From: Chlamydomonas reinhardtii
Lineage: Eukaryota > Chlorophyta > Chlorophyceae > Chlamydomonadales > Chlamydomonadaceae
Reading direction: 5' to 3'
Length of the DNA: 64,000 nucleotides
Assembly (NCBI RefSeq): GCF_000002595.2
Contig: NC_057004.1
Location: 5,444,405 to 5,508,404, forward strand
Positions 20,301 to 31,800 of the stretch are shown here, in pieces. Below the pieces are notes generated by a model. It was given only the letters and a program-made list of their open reading frames with translations. It searched no databases and was not told the origin of the DNA. Positions within the stretch are counted from its first letter, which is position 1; the number at the start of each line of letters is the position of its first letter. The translations under genes and the position numbers were made by a program.

Positions 20301-21885
20301 CAGGGGCCCTAGGAAAGCGGTGTGCGTATGAATGTGTGTGCGTGTGTGCGTGTGTGTAATATTATGTTTGTGTGTATGTGTGTAGGGGGAGGGGGAGGGG
20401 GCATGCTTGGAGCCCATTGACACGGCACGCAAGCAGCATGCGTAGCTGTGTGCATCCGCCTGAGGCGCTTAGCAACGGCTGGCACACGTGACCGGCCCGT
20501 TCTTCCGGCGCCTTTCCGCCCTGGTGCAGGTGCGGGAGGTGGAGGCGCGCATCAGCGGAGGCGCCGCCAACACAGGCGCCAGCGCCTCGCAGCCCGGCCA
20601 GTCGCCCAGCCGTGGCTACTATGACGGCCGGTCGGGCGGCGGCAGTAGCGGCAGTAGCGGCAGTGGCGGCAGTAGCAGTGGCAAGTACGGCGGCCACCTG
20701 TCCGCCAGCCCCCGGGAGGTGGCGCACATGGGCTCCGTGGGCGCGGTGAGCGAGCTGCCTGGGCAGGGAGTAGTGATGCCGGTTTCCGTAGCTGTAACGC
20801 AAGGTCTACGGTACTATTTAGTTTGCTGGTAGAGAATGTCTAGTGCGGGAAAGTGTACGAGATGTTGGGGGCGAAGGAACGTGCCCGCGCTGCTGCTCGC
20901 TGCGCATCTGTAGGTACGCGCCGCCGAGGCAGCCATCAGCATGCCGCACCAGACCCCGCCGCCGGCCGCCAGCCCGCCGCCGCCACCGCCGTCACCTGCC
21001 GCGCCCGCTCCCACACGCGGCACCGCCGCCACCAGCCCTGCGCAAACAAGCAGCACCAGCAGCACCGGCACCGGCATTGGGAAGCAGGAGCCGCCTGGGG
21101 ATCAGCAGGCCGCGGCGAGCTACCGCATGGCCGCCGCCGTCGCGGCCGCCAACGCGGCGGCGGCGGCGTACGGCGCCGCCGTCAAGGTCAGCCACACCGC
21201 CGCGGACAATGCGGCGGCGACGGCGGCGGCGGCGTCAAGCCTGGCGGCGGCGGAGCACAGGGTGGAGGGGGCCGTGGATGTGGCGGCGAGCGCGGCGGCG
21301 GAGGGCTGCCCGGAGGCGGCGGCGGCGGAGGCGGCGGGCAAGGCGGCGGGGGCGGCGGCAGGGACGGCGAAGGCGGCGGGCGGCAAGGCTGTTAGAGCCG
21401 GCGAGGCGGCGGCGGGCGTGGTAGCGGAGGCGGTGGGCGCCGTGTCTGGCAAGGCAGCCGGAGTGGTAAAGGACGCGGCGCGTTATGCACGCAACACCGC
21501 GCGCACCACCGGACAGCTGCTGGGGTGAGTGCGCCGGAGTTGGGGGTGGCTGGGCAAGAGAACTGGCATGGATGGCGGGTAGCTGCTGTTTGCCAGCTTG
21601 CCTGCGGCTTCTTGCCTGTCTTGCCAACGGCGGCAAAGCTCAGTATTGCCTCAACCTGTTGATTGCTTGCAGCATACGGCTTCACTCTGCGGTGTGATGT
21701 GCTGCGATGTGTTGTGTGTTGCGATGTGGTGCGGTGTGTGCAGGAACGCCGCCAGGCACCTGAGCGAGGGTGTGCGGGGAGGCGGGCTGCAGCGCCAGCA
21801 GCAGGAGCAGCAGGAGCAGCAGCAGGAGCAAAGGGAGCAAGGCGTGCAGGCAGGGGCGGAGCAGCAGGGGCCATTCAAGGAGTAG
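17339..21885 (+). CDS. Low-complexity Gly/Ala/Gln-rich protein, LEA-like C-terminal part, function unknown
   Basis: Exons 17339-17620, 17838-17972, 18461-18772, 19023-19112 (GC donor), 19273-19341, 19733-20284, 20530-20745, 20914-21524 and 21744-21885; phases agree and give 802 residues. The start is the first ATG after the CRT2 poly(A) signal. The N-terminus (MLHGGSSVARPAGANRAAS) could target an organelle. The middle is disordered: Pro/Gly/Ser runs, ELELELEL and Gly-runs. Exon 4 is the most ordered-looking part (RCLDVGECDVGRGMQLHHLF). The last ~200 residues are Ala-rich and amphipathic (VKDAARYARNTARTTGQLLG), like group-3 LEA or coiled-coil stress proteins, then a QEQQEQQ tail. I recognise no family. 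Exon 1 contains an in-frame retroelement scrap. The exon 4 end is uncertain. Confidence 0.6.
17429..17527 (+). mobile_element. 5'-truncated SINE/LINE-type insertion, 69 bp with 15-bp target-site duplication
   Basis: The 15 bases agcaccagtaccggc occur at 17429-17443 and again at 17513-17527 and bracket a 69-base insert (17444-17512). The insert matches the reverse complement of about 22264-22331 almost base for base. Both copies share one end (...ttgccatgttccatcac) lying at the duplication boundary and differ in length, as expected of target-primed reverse transcription with 5' truncation. Insert plus duplication is 84 bases, 28 codons, and keeps the coding frame of exon 1. Confidence 0.8.
19342..19521. 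repeat. Intronic (GTGCGT)n/(GT)n microsatellite
   Basis: The intron begins with the donor gtgcgtgtgcgt itself and continues as about 110 bases of a pure gtgcgt unit, then gt-rich repeat. A poly-C plus (AC)n run lies just before the preceding exon (about 19239-19266). Long open frames here (Cys-Val repeats) are artefacts of the repeat. Confidence 0.95.
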
Positions 21886-22244
21886 CAGCAGAATGCCACC
21901 GTTGCACGCCCAGCGGTTCGATGCAGCGGGCACACGGCCTCAATTCATTGTAGCCGGCAGTGGTTGATGACGAGTGTGGTGGGAACGAGTGGTTGTAGAG
22001 CACGTGGGAGGGCTGCATCAGGGGGCCGGGGGCCCGTGTGGGCGGCCGTATTGGGCAAGAGTGCAAGACACAGATCTGGCTGATGCATTCCTAGCAAGGG
22101 ATTGGTGTTGTGTGGGGCGGATGGCAGAAAGGAGATTGGCATGCGCCGTGTGAGGCTGTTGTAGAGGGCTGTGGCGCAGAGCATCTAAGAGAGGTCGTGG
22201 GCTGCGGGAGTACGAGACATTTACTGTCGAGACGAACTTGGGAG

Positions 22245-22506
22245 CTTCCACGTTGTGCGTTTGTGATGGAACATGGCAAGGGGCAGGAAAGCGTAGTCCC
22301 GATGTGTGTGGTTCCCACCCGTGCCCACATAAATGCGTAGCAAGAAGGGACAAGGCATTTGTGCGTTGTTCGCGCGCTGTTACTGTACCGACGGTAGCTG
22401 GCAGGTTGTGTCGATGTTTTGCTGACGCGCATTCCTCACGCTCCGGGCGCCCGGCCAAGGCGATAGCACCACACAGACTCAATGCGACGCCTTCCACGTT
22501 GTGCGT
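22245..22506 (-). mobile_element. SINE/LINE-type insertion, 230 bp with 16-bp target-site duplication
   Basis: Direct repeats cttccacgttgtgcgt at 22245-22260 and 22491-22506 bracket 230 bases (22261-22490). The left end of the insert is the reverse complement of the 69-base insert in exon 1 of the same gene; the element therefore lies on the minus strand with its 3' end at 22261. It sits in the 3' UTR, after the stop (21885) and before the TGTAA at 22526. I see no A/B box that would prove a tRNA-derived SINE. Confidence 0.75.
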
Positions 22507-22525
22507 GTTGCTTGCCAGTCCGACC

Positions 22526-22530
22526 TGTAA
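22526..22530 (+). terminator. Poly(A) signal TGTAA of the low-complexity gene
   Basis: First TGTAA after the stop at 21885. It lies 20 bases beyond the retroelement insertion, so the 3' UTR of about 660 bases includes that element. Confidence 0.6.
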
Positions 22531-22678
22531 TTATGCATTGCTCCGTACCTTCCCATTACCTCACATGTATGTGCAGCTCGTGGGTGTAAGATTGAAAGGG
22601 ATGACTTGTCCATGACAACTTGACAAGGCAAATGGTGCAACCGTCCCGTACCGCTCCCCACGACCTGGCTGGGCTGTT

Positions 22679-22683
22679 TTACA
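22679..22683 (-). terminator. Poly(A) signal of the cytochrome P450 gene (TTACA on + strand)
   Basis: TGTAA on the minus strand, 480 bases after the P450 stop codon. It faces the signal at 22526, so the two convergent transcripts end within about 150 bases of each other. Confidence 0.55.
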
Positions 22684-23163
22684 GTCCCCATATGCATCAG
22701 CCGCCAGCGCCACATATGTTATCGTTATAAGCATCGTCGGTCATTATAAACGTGCACACCTGCATTTATGCAATACCGCCAATACGGCACCCAACAACTT
22801 GGAAGCCCCGGTTCACACCCGCTCCTCTCGATCTTGCCCTTGACTCTCGCCTACGCTCCACTTGCAACATCATCGCCCCGGTTCCTTATCCGGCCGAAGC
22901 CCCCTCCTCTCCAGCAGCCTCAGGCCTATTTATCTACAAAGCCTGCGGAGCCTCCGCGTGTGCCTATGCGTGTGCCCACGCACCGACACCTGCATCTGCT
23001 GCCACTCTGTTGTGCTACTAACTTGCTACGAACTGCTGGTATCCACTCCTCGTTCGGCCACTCTGCTGCTGCTACTAAATGCTGCTACTTACGGCCAGCC
23101 GCGTTTATAAACCAGCAGCAGCAGCTAGTAGCAACGCTGCTACTAATACTTCTAGTACTGCTG

Positions 23164-26100
23164 CTACTGCCGCCGCGGCGAGATCCGCAACACCACCGCC
23201 TCCGGCCGCAGCGTCAGCAGCGGCTTGGGTTTGGGGAAGGCGCCCCCGCTGCTACTGCCGGCTGCCGGCGGCAGCGCCAGGCTGTAGCGCTGCAGCAGCG
23301 CCGCCAGCACCAGCAGTGCCTCCATCATGGCGAAGCCGGTGCCGATGCAGTTGCGGGGGCCACCGCCGAAGGGCAGGTAGGCGCCGTTGGGGCCCAGGTT
23401 GCTCATGAGGCCCATGTAGCCGGAGTAGCCCTCCCTGGAGGCGCATGCGGGTGGGTGGCAGGTGAGCGGGGTAGTGGGTGGCTGGGTGGCTGGGTGGGTG
23501 GATGGGTGTACATGGAGGACAAGGGGCACGTCTGTGAACGTGCGAGGAGAACACCGTCACGGCAGCATCTTGGCTGAGTGTGGCGTGCACGCCGTGCCTG
23601 CACCCTGCCCCTGCCTCCGCTCCGCTCGCACCTGCGCTGCAGCTCCTGCCAGCGCTCCGGCCGGAACACCTCGGGCTCCTCCCACACCTCCGGGTCGCGG
23701 TGCATGACGTACGGCGACACCAGCACCGTCGTACCGGCCGGCAGTACGTACGGCCCCAGTGCCGCGTCGCGGCGGGCGCAGCGGCCCACCATGTAGGCGG
23801 GGCTGTACAGCCGCAGTGTCTCCAGTACGACAGACTCCAGGTACGGCATGTGCCGCACGCTGCAGTCCGCAGGTGAGGCAGAGGGGGGCACGTGGGGTCG
23901 TTACATGTCCGACCAGCCATCCCTTGTGCTTGCAAAGTGCCGACCTCGTTAACTTGGCTGCACAGCAAACAGGTCGCACAGCCGTCACAGGAAACAGCAC
24001 CATTGTTGCTGTCACATCAACAAGTACGATGTCGCCCGCGGCCGCCGCACACCTGGCGGGCGTGGGTGTCCCCGCCTCGGGCCCGCCGCACACCGCCGCC
24101 ACCTCGGCCGCCGCCGCCGCCTGCACCTCGGGGTGCGCCGCCAGCAGCGCACTGGCCCAGCCCAACAGGATGGCGCTGGTCTCCTGGAGGGGGCGTGGGG
24201 GCAGGGGGCGGGGGGCGGGAGGTCAGTGGGGGACGGGGGGCAGGGGCGGGTTTCCATGCATACAAATTCAGGTAACGGCGGGCAGAGCGGGGGGAGGGGA
24301 GGGGAGGGGAGGGGGCAGTGCAAGGGGTGGTGAGGAGGGCGGGGTGGTGCGGGGGGGTGGTGTGGTGGTGCAGTGCAATGAATGAGGGAGTGGGGACCCG
24401 TGGGTGTGAGTAGATGTGCATGCGGGCGGCGCCGTGCACCGCCCAACGTCCTGCGCTCTACGCAACACCGGCACACGCCACCACCACGCGTACTTCGTAA
24501 CCCCGCTATCCCTTGCAGCATATCATCACACAAACCTTGCCTCCCAGCACCCGCTTCCCGCCACCCGCCACCGCGCGCCGCCGCCCGGCGCACCTGCCCC
24601 GCCACCAGCAGTGTCATCAGCTCATCGCGCAACGCCTGGTCGCTCATGCCGCTTCCGTCCTCGTCACGAGCCAGCAGCAGGCTCGTCAGCAGGTCAGACG
24701 GAACACCCGCCGAGCCGCCGCCGCCGCCGCCACCACTGCCGCCTGCCGCCGCCGCCGCGTCCGCTGCCGCCGCCACTGACCCGAAGGCCGCCGCCAGCTC
24801 CTGGCGGCGGCGGTTGATCATGCCGTACACGACGCGGTCCAGCTGCTGTACGGCGGCTGCGAACTCCAGGTTGTCCCATGTGGGCAACCACTCGGGGATG
24901 ACGAAGCCGGTGGCGGCGCTGGAAGGAGTGGGGTAAGGGAGGCGGTTGAGAGACGGAGGGGCAGGATTGCATTCCGTGGCCCTGATATGGCACACCTGGT
25001 GGTGTTTTGATACACCACACATCTAGGCGCAACCTCGCCATGCGACCGGGCTTCTCGCTTGGTCCTCACCGCTGTGTGAAGAAGGTGAAGGCCTTCTCCA
25101 CCGCCGCCACAATCTGAGCCGCGTCCTCACTAGAGGCCGCGGAGGAGGAGGCCGCGAAGGACGGCCCCGCCGCTTGTGCTCCTGCCGCGCCCGCTCCTGC
25201 CGCCCCCTCCTGCCCCTCCACCTGCTGCTGCTGCTGCTGCCTGCGCTCCGCGCTGCCGAATCCGAACAGCGCCTCCAGTGTCACCTGCAGCGTGAGCTCG
25301 TTGAAGTCCGCGTACACGTCCCGAGTGCCGCCTGCGCGGGACGCACCAGGAGCCCAAGTCCGTGAGATGCCGTGAGATGCCGTGAGATTCCAAACGTTGC
25401 CATGACTCATGACTGTATCGCACGTGCGGCTTCGACCCGATGCTTCCCGGCTCCTGGGGAGGCAGGGGCCGCCCTCCAGCAGCAGAGCACACGCCACGAC
25501 ACGCCCCACGACCCCGCACCTGCCGGCCCCCACACGCGCCGCATCATGTCCTCGGTGGCCGCCACCATGGCGCCGCCGTACGCCTCCACCGCCGCGCGCC
25601 GGAAGGCCGGGTTGGACAGCCGCCGCTGCCGCTGCCACACCGGGCCGTCGCTCACCAGCAGACCGTTGCCTGGTATCAGTAGGGGGTTGGGTGAGGGTTG
25701 GAGGTGGGGGGTGCAAGGGTTGAGGGAGACGTGCGATCAAGGGGGGTTGGAGACTGGACAGGACCCGCGCGGCACTGAGCAGCCGCTCCCTTCTTCATCC
25801 CGCCCCAAAGCCTCCAGCGCCCCGCAGTGCCCATCTCCCCCTTCATCACCTCTGCGTCATCTGGGCACCTCCCACCAATCGCGCAGCACCTCGAGGGCCC
25901 CTGTGGCCTGCCTGCGCCACACCTCCCTCCCTCCCGCCCTCGGCGACAAGTCCTTGACGCTGGGACGTATTTCGCTGGGCTCGGGCACACAACCTCCCTC
26001 CTCCCTCCCCGCCTCCCCCCTCCCCTCCCTCTCACGCTCCCCTCCCTCTCATGCTCCCCTCCCTCTTCCTCACTCACCCGCCAGGCTGCTGCCCGGGAAG

Positions 26101-26966
26101 AAGGCCGTGCCCTCCTTCACATACACCTCGCCCGCCGCCTCCACCAGCACCGCCCGCGCCTCCGCCCGCCCCGTCACCAGCGCCACCCGCTCCCCGCCCA
26201 GCAGCAGCCCCACCACCGGGCCGTAGGTGGCCGTGGCGTCGGTCAGGAAGCGGAGCGGGTCGGTGAGCAGAGGCAGCGTCTGGTCTCCGGAGGGGCCGGC
26301 GGGGAAGGCGGGCGGCGGCGGGGAGGACAGGCGCTGGAGCCGCGTGGCGGCGCCGGCGGCGGCGGCGGTGAGCTGGGCGGCGGCGGCGGAGATCTGCGAG
26401 GCTGAGGCCTGCAGCAGGCTGAGCCACAGGTCCAGGCGGAGGTCGGAGGTGGCGGGCGGCGACGCCGCCAAAGGTGCGAAGGGGGCAGCGGAGGTGGAGG
26501 AGGAGGAGGAGGTGGTGGTGGCGGGATAGTTGTAGCTGTAGCTTTTGCCGGGCGCGGGCGAGGGCGGCAGCCCGTTGGGGGCGGTGTTGCCGTTTGCCGA
26601 GGCCACGGGGCGCGGGGGCGCGGTGGTGTGGCCTTGGCTGGGTGTGGCGGCGGCGAGGACGCCCCTGCGCCGGTCGCTGCGGTGTCGGCAGCGGCTGCTG
26701 GACGCCGCTCCTGGTGCCGCGCAGGTCTGCACGGCCGTGTACAGGCTATTGGGGCCCGGCCCTGGCGCCAGTTCCGGGGCTGAGCAAAGTAAGCCCAAGG
26801 TGGAGGCCGCTGATGGCGCAGATGCCTGAGGGTAAACTGCGCCCTGGCCTGCATGGCGGCTGGCTCGGTTGGCGGTTGCGGGCACGGTCGCGGTGACGGT
26901 GGCTCCGACAGGCTCAAATGGCCGAACGCCGCGCGGCAGGCGCGTCGCCGGTAATGCCACTACCAT
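23164..26966 (-). CDS. Cytochrome P450 monooxygenase with long N-terminal extension
   Basis: Exons, in order of translation: 26966-26078, 25669-25520, 25331-25070, 24918-24594, 24183-24053, 23859-23632, 23434-23164; all phases agree, 751 residues. Family marks: I-helix AGQETSAILLGWA (~540-552), K-helix ETLR (~599-602), PERW, and the heme-cysteine loop FGGGPRNCIG (Cys ~690). It should use O2 and electrons from a reductase to hydroxylate an unknown lipophilic substrate. It most resembles the CYP97/CYP4-like branch, but I cannot give a family number. The first ~225 residues before PLLTDPLRFL are Ala/Pro/Ser-rich, perhaps transit peptide plus disordered linker; QQQQQQ (~380) and a Gly/Ala insert (~480) interrupt the fold. 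Start chosen at MVVALPATRLPRG because upstream DNA is AT-richer; an in-frame ATG exists at 27020. Divergent from SQD3. Confidence 0.88.
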
Positions 26967-27784
26967 ATTTTCACTTTTAATTCCTCCAACTGCAGTGGCA
27001 ACGTTGATTTGGGTTCTCAACAGGCAACAATCGAGGACTTGCAGACCGAAACGCTGGGTTTGTACCCCTGATGCGGTAATAATATTTTAAGTTGAGCATA
27101 TAGCAAGACCTGCAATCAAAGGGAGTCAACAACCGCTTTGTTGGGCGGGCCTCATGGCCTGCAACGTGCATCGGACCATCGCGTCTCTTTCGCCGCTTCC
27201 ACTAGGGTTTGCGCCAGAGAACAAGTGAGCCATATGTGATTTTGTGCGTGACCAAAGGTGAGCTCACTTGCAGCATGCTCTGCAAGCCTCCCGCCAAGGC
27301 AAGCATAAACCGCTTCGGACGGCTCCTCGTTCTCCTGGACTTATTGCAGGCTGGTCTACGTGCGCAATTGAGCTGCGTACATTGAAGGCCACGCGCGGCG
27401 CCGGCGAAGCCCGACGCAAGCTGTGATACCGGAATATCAGTATCAGCGCGTCGATGCGCTACTTTTAGAGGGCCAAGAGCGACAATGAACACACACCTCA
27501 ACTCTTCGCTGTCCAATGGCGCGTCGACCGGCGGGTCCTCGAGGGCATTGATCGCAGGTAGCCGATGTGTCCGCGCCAGGGTCAGAACGGATATCGCCCC
27601 TAAGGCGCTGCGCTGTGAAGGGACTTCAACACCAGTTGCTAGGATTGTAGAAGCGTGTGACAGCCAACGAGCAAGACGAACCGGTGCTGAAGACGAAAGG
27701 AGCTGGGGCGGACGCAACACCCTAGCCTGGGGCCTGCACACCCCGAGCGCCTCTCCGGAGCGCTCAGACTGCTCCACCCTTGCC
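26967..27784. promoter_or_regulatory. Shared upstream region of the P450 and SQD3 genes
   Basis: About 820 bases between two divergent starts. 26967-27130 is less GC-rich than the surroundings (ttttcacttttaattcc, taataatattttaag), which fits a 5' UTR/promoter. 27485-27784 is an open in-frame extension of SQD3 exon 1 with unbiased codons; I read it as 5' UTR, though translation could begin at 27485. Confidence 0.45.
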
Positions 27785-28695
27785 ATGCCACCAATCCTCA
27801 CACACAATGCCCCCTTCGCGACACGCACTGTCACCACCACAGGCCGAATGGTAGCCCCGGCGACGCGGTCAGTAGCTGCCGCGCAGCCCCGCTGCGCCGG
27901 CCCTTCGCTGCCGCTGCCCGCCTCGCTGCTGGGCTCGCGCCCGGCGCCCTGCTCTCGCCTCGCCGGCCGGCGGCTGACGCGCCAGCTGCGCACGCACAGC
28001 ACGCAGCCCGCCACGCCCGCATACGAACCGCGTGACGGCGCCTCCCCCTCCTCCAGCGTGGCGGACGCCGCCGCCAGCACGTGGGACGCCGCGCAGCAGC
28101 CCACCACCTCGAGCCAGTTCGCGCCGCAGGTGTGTGCATTGCTGTGTAGCTGTGTGGCTGTGTGGGTTGGGATGGCTAGCAGCAGGAAGACGGGTTCGAG
28201 GGTGTTGCGTGGCTGATGAGTATGGCTGCATGTGTATGGTTGCTTGCCTTGGGCAACACATGCACGGTTAAGGTCACGCAACTTGATGGCGGGGGAGCGG
28301 CACCTCCCGGAGCACCCCAGACGATGAATGAGAAGCAATGGCCAGGGTGCTGCCAGTCTACGGCACGCACGACCGGCCCACCACGCCCCCAGCACTGCCG
28401 CCGTACCACCCACCCTTCAGCCCAACCCCTTTCCCCGCCGCACACTGCGCCCCGCTCCCTCCCGGCCCACCAGGCGCGCGCCGCAGCCGCTCCCAAGCGC
28501 GTTTGCATCTTTGTAGAGCCCTCCCCCTTCACCTACGTGTCTGGCTACAAGAACCGCTTCACCACCATGATCCGGTACCTGGTGGAGGCGGGCTGCCAAG
28601 TACTGGTGGTCACCACGGGTGCGTGTCCGTGTGACTGCCGCACGGCATGTGTGTGTGCGTGTGTTATAAAACGAAACGAAAGCCCGCCCAGTGTG

Positions 28696-28733
<38 letters not shown>

Positions 28734-28759
28734 CGTGCGTGTGTGTGTGCGTGCGTGTG

Positions 28760-28824
<65 letters not shown>

Positions 28825-31800
28825 CTACGGTTTCCACGGTTATTCTGCCAGATCACGTGAATCGTGTATCTGGTATAACCAACGACAGGGCTCTCAATCG
28901 AGGGCTGCCGTGACCTGGCGTTTCCCCGGCAGAGCGCAACCAGCTCTGGAGTCCACAGGGCAACGCACTCCGACCCTTCACCGCGCCAGTAATCCTTGCG
29001 GAATTACTACCGGTGTAACAACCTCAGACCCAGCGGGCGAGCTACCTCTTAAAAACCAGGCGGGCAGAAGACAAAAAACAGCAAACATAACAAAACACGC
29101 AGCACGCGACAGCACGCGAAAGCACGACCACAGTGGCTGCGGGGCTGAGTCCTACGACCCGGCAGCCTGCACGACCTCAACCGCAACCTAACCAGCTCTC
29201 GACGCAAGGGCAGACAATGCCTAAGGGCAGCCACAAACGCGTCTGGCCACTAGGCCGGTCCAGGCCGTAAGACCCGGGGTGTTGCAGCACCCAATACACC
29301 CTCTCAGGCATTAAAACCCCGCAAAACCTGGCCCTGCTCCCACGGGCGTAAAACAAAAAACCCTTCGCCTGCCCACTAAGCTCCCCCGCTGACCCTCTCG
29401 TATGCCACTGCTTCAGTGGCTCATGTTAGTGCTCACGCGCTTCTCCTAAGGGCTGATCCCTTTCAAGCCTCCAGCTCCATAGCTTGCGGCATCGCGCACA
29501 GCATTTCACCGTTCACCACCGCCAGGATGGGGTGAGTGGCGTCAACACCATCCCAGCCCTTTTGGGGCACGCCGAGCTGCGCGAACTGCATCAGCCGCGA
29601 CCAGAAGTGTGTGTGTGTGTGTGTGTGTGTCAGAGAGCACAAGGGAACAAACCCGCAGGACTGTGTATGCGATGCGGCGCGACCGTGTCTGTATGTGATG
29701 TGTGGGGGAACGTAAGAAACTAGAGACGCAAGGAGCAGGACAAGACATGTTGATCCAAAAGCGTGAGGGAGGGGAGGAAGTCAGCCGCCCATGGGCCCTC
29801 CGTCGTCAAGGGAACGATGGGAGGGAGCAGGAGAGAGGAGCTTGGGTGGGGACAGGCTCACCTGCAGGGTGGGCGTATGTTTGACTGCGGTGACTCGTGC
29901 ACGCCGCGGCTGAGGGGCAAGCTGTTTGTCCTGCCGCTGCCCCTGCTAACCCCTTCCCTGCCCCGCACCTGCCCCCCCCCCGTGCAGGCAAGGGCTACAC
30001 GCTACCGGGTGTGGACGCCTCCAGCTTCCGCGAGCAGCCCGAGACGTTCGCGGGCGCCCGCGTGGTGTCGGCGCTCAGCTTCGGCTGCCCCTGGTACCTG
30101 CAGGTGCGGGGGCGGGGGCGGAGGGGGGGGAGGAGAAGGGGGGTGGGGAGGACCTGCAAGTGCGGCGGAGGGGCGGTGGAGAAGGAGGAGAAGGGGGGAG
30201 GAGGCGGAGGTGGACGCGGAGGAGGACGGGAAGGAGAGGTGTGAACGGAGGAGGGGGCGGAGGAGCGTTGGCATCATGGCGGCCATGGGCGGCTGAGGCG
30301 GACCACGAGGCCACCCCCAGTCAACACGTAACATGCTCCACCCCTCCCCGCCCCGCCCCGCGCCGCCCGCCAGGTGCCGCTGACGTTTGCTCTGTCTCCT
30401 CGCATCTGGCGCGAGGTGCGCGACTTCCAGCCCGACCTCATCCACTGCTCCTCGCCCGGCGTCATGGTGTTCGCCGCCAAGCTGTATGCCTGGCTGCTCA
30501 AGAAGCCCATCGTGCTGTCCTACCACACGCACGTGCCCTCCTACCTACCCAAGTGAGAGGGAAAGAGGTGGCGGCATGGGACGGGGGTTAACTCTGAACT
30601 GAGATCGTGAGGAAACAGTCGCGCTGGGACGGTGGGTGGGGGGCAGGGTTGTAGCTACCAGCCCAAACTAACCGAAGCCAATGCAAGGGAGCGCGGGGGG
30701 TCGCCATCGGAACCAGAGACACGAGGACGCATGCCTGAGCGCGGAGGGTGGGGTGGTGTTGCGAGGGCAAAGCGGGCCGGGCATTTGCTCACGCCACATC
30801 CTGGCCCCCCGCAGGTACGGCATCAGCTACCTGGTCCCGGCCATGTGGGGCTTCCTGCGCATGCTGCACGCCACGGCGCACCTGACGCTGACGGTCAGCC
30901 CGGCCATGGTGGACGAGCTGGTCACCAACAGGGCCGTCAACAGCGCCAAGCAGGTGCAGGTGAGCAGGAGGAAAGGGGCGGGGTGCGGCCACGGGGTGCG
31001 GGGTAGCGGGGGGGGGTTGGTTGGGGGGGGGGGCTGACAGCGCGGGGGGGGGGGGTAGATACCAGCCCAGACTAAGCCGAACCCAATGCAGATGAGCGAG
31101 GAGGAGAACGTTGCCTATGCTGGGGGGGGGGATAGTTGGGGGCCAGATCGCAGTGGGAGGTAGGAGGCGGCGGGGTGGGCTAAGCAGGGGCAGACGAGGG
31201 GCTAGGGTGGCCAGGAGGGAGGCGGGGGGCAGAGAAAAGCGGGGGCGGGCGTACGCGCCTGAACCCCTTGGATTGGGCGGTACCAAGGGGTTGCGCGAGC
31301 GGCGGGATGGGTGGATCGATGCGGCTGGCTGCACGCCGCTGGCCGTGCGGTTGTCAGGAGGTTGGGACGGCAGCGATGTGCCGCAGGGGCAAGGCGTCGG
31401 GCGGAGGCTGGCGTCGAGGGGGTTGCCAGCACACTCGTCAGCCCACACAGCACCGCTGACGCGCGACCCAGGAGCGGCGTGGCGGGTCTCGGGCTGGTAC
31501 CCACGCCAACCCACTGCCTCCCCCCGCGTCCCGCCAATCCCCTCCCTCCCCTCCCTATTGGGCTCGGGCACACAACTCTCCCTCCCCTCTCGCCTCCGCT
31601 TCCTCAGGTGTGGAAGAAGGGTGTCGACAGCGAGGTCTTCCACCCGCGCTTCCGCTCCGCAGCCATGCGCGAGCGGCTCACAGGCGGCCAGCCGGACCGG
31701 CCCACGCTGGTGTACGTGGGGCGGCTGGGGTTTGAGAAGAACCTGTTCTTCCTGCGCGAGGTGCTGCAGCGCAACCCGGGCGTGGGGCTGGCGTTCGTGG

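Noticed and set aside
19346-20359. 337-codon frame beginning with Cys-Val repeats
   Set aside because: The first part is a translation of the GT/GTGCGT microsatellite in an intron; only 19733-20284 is coding.
28824-28930. Hammerhead ribozyme at the edge of the inserted element
   Set aside because: gtttc is present but no CTGANGA core on either strand at a suitable distance.
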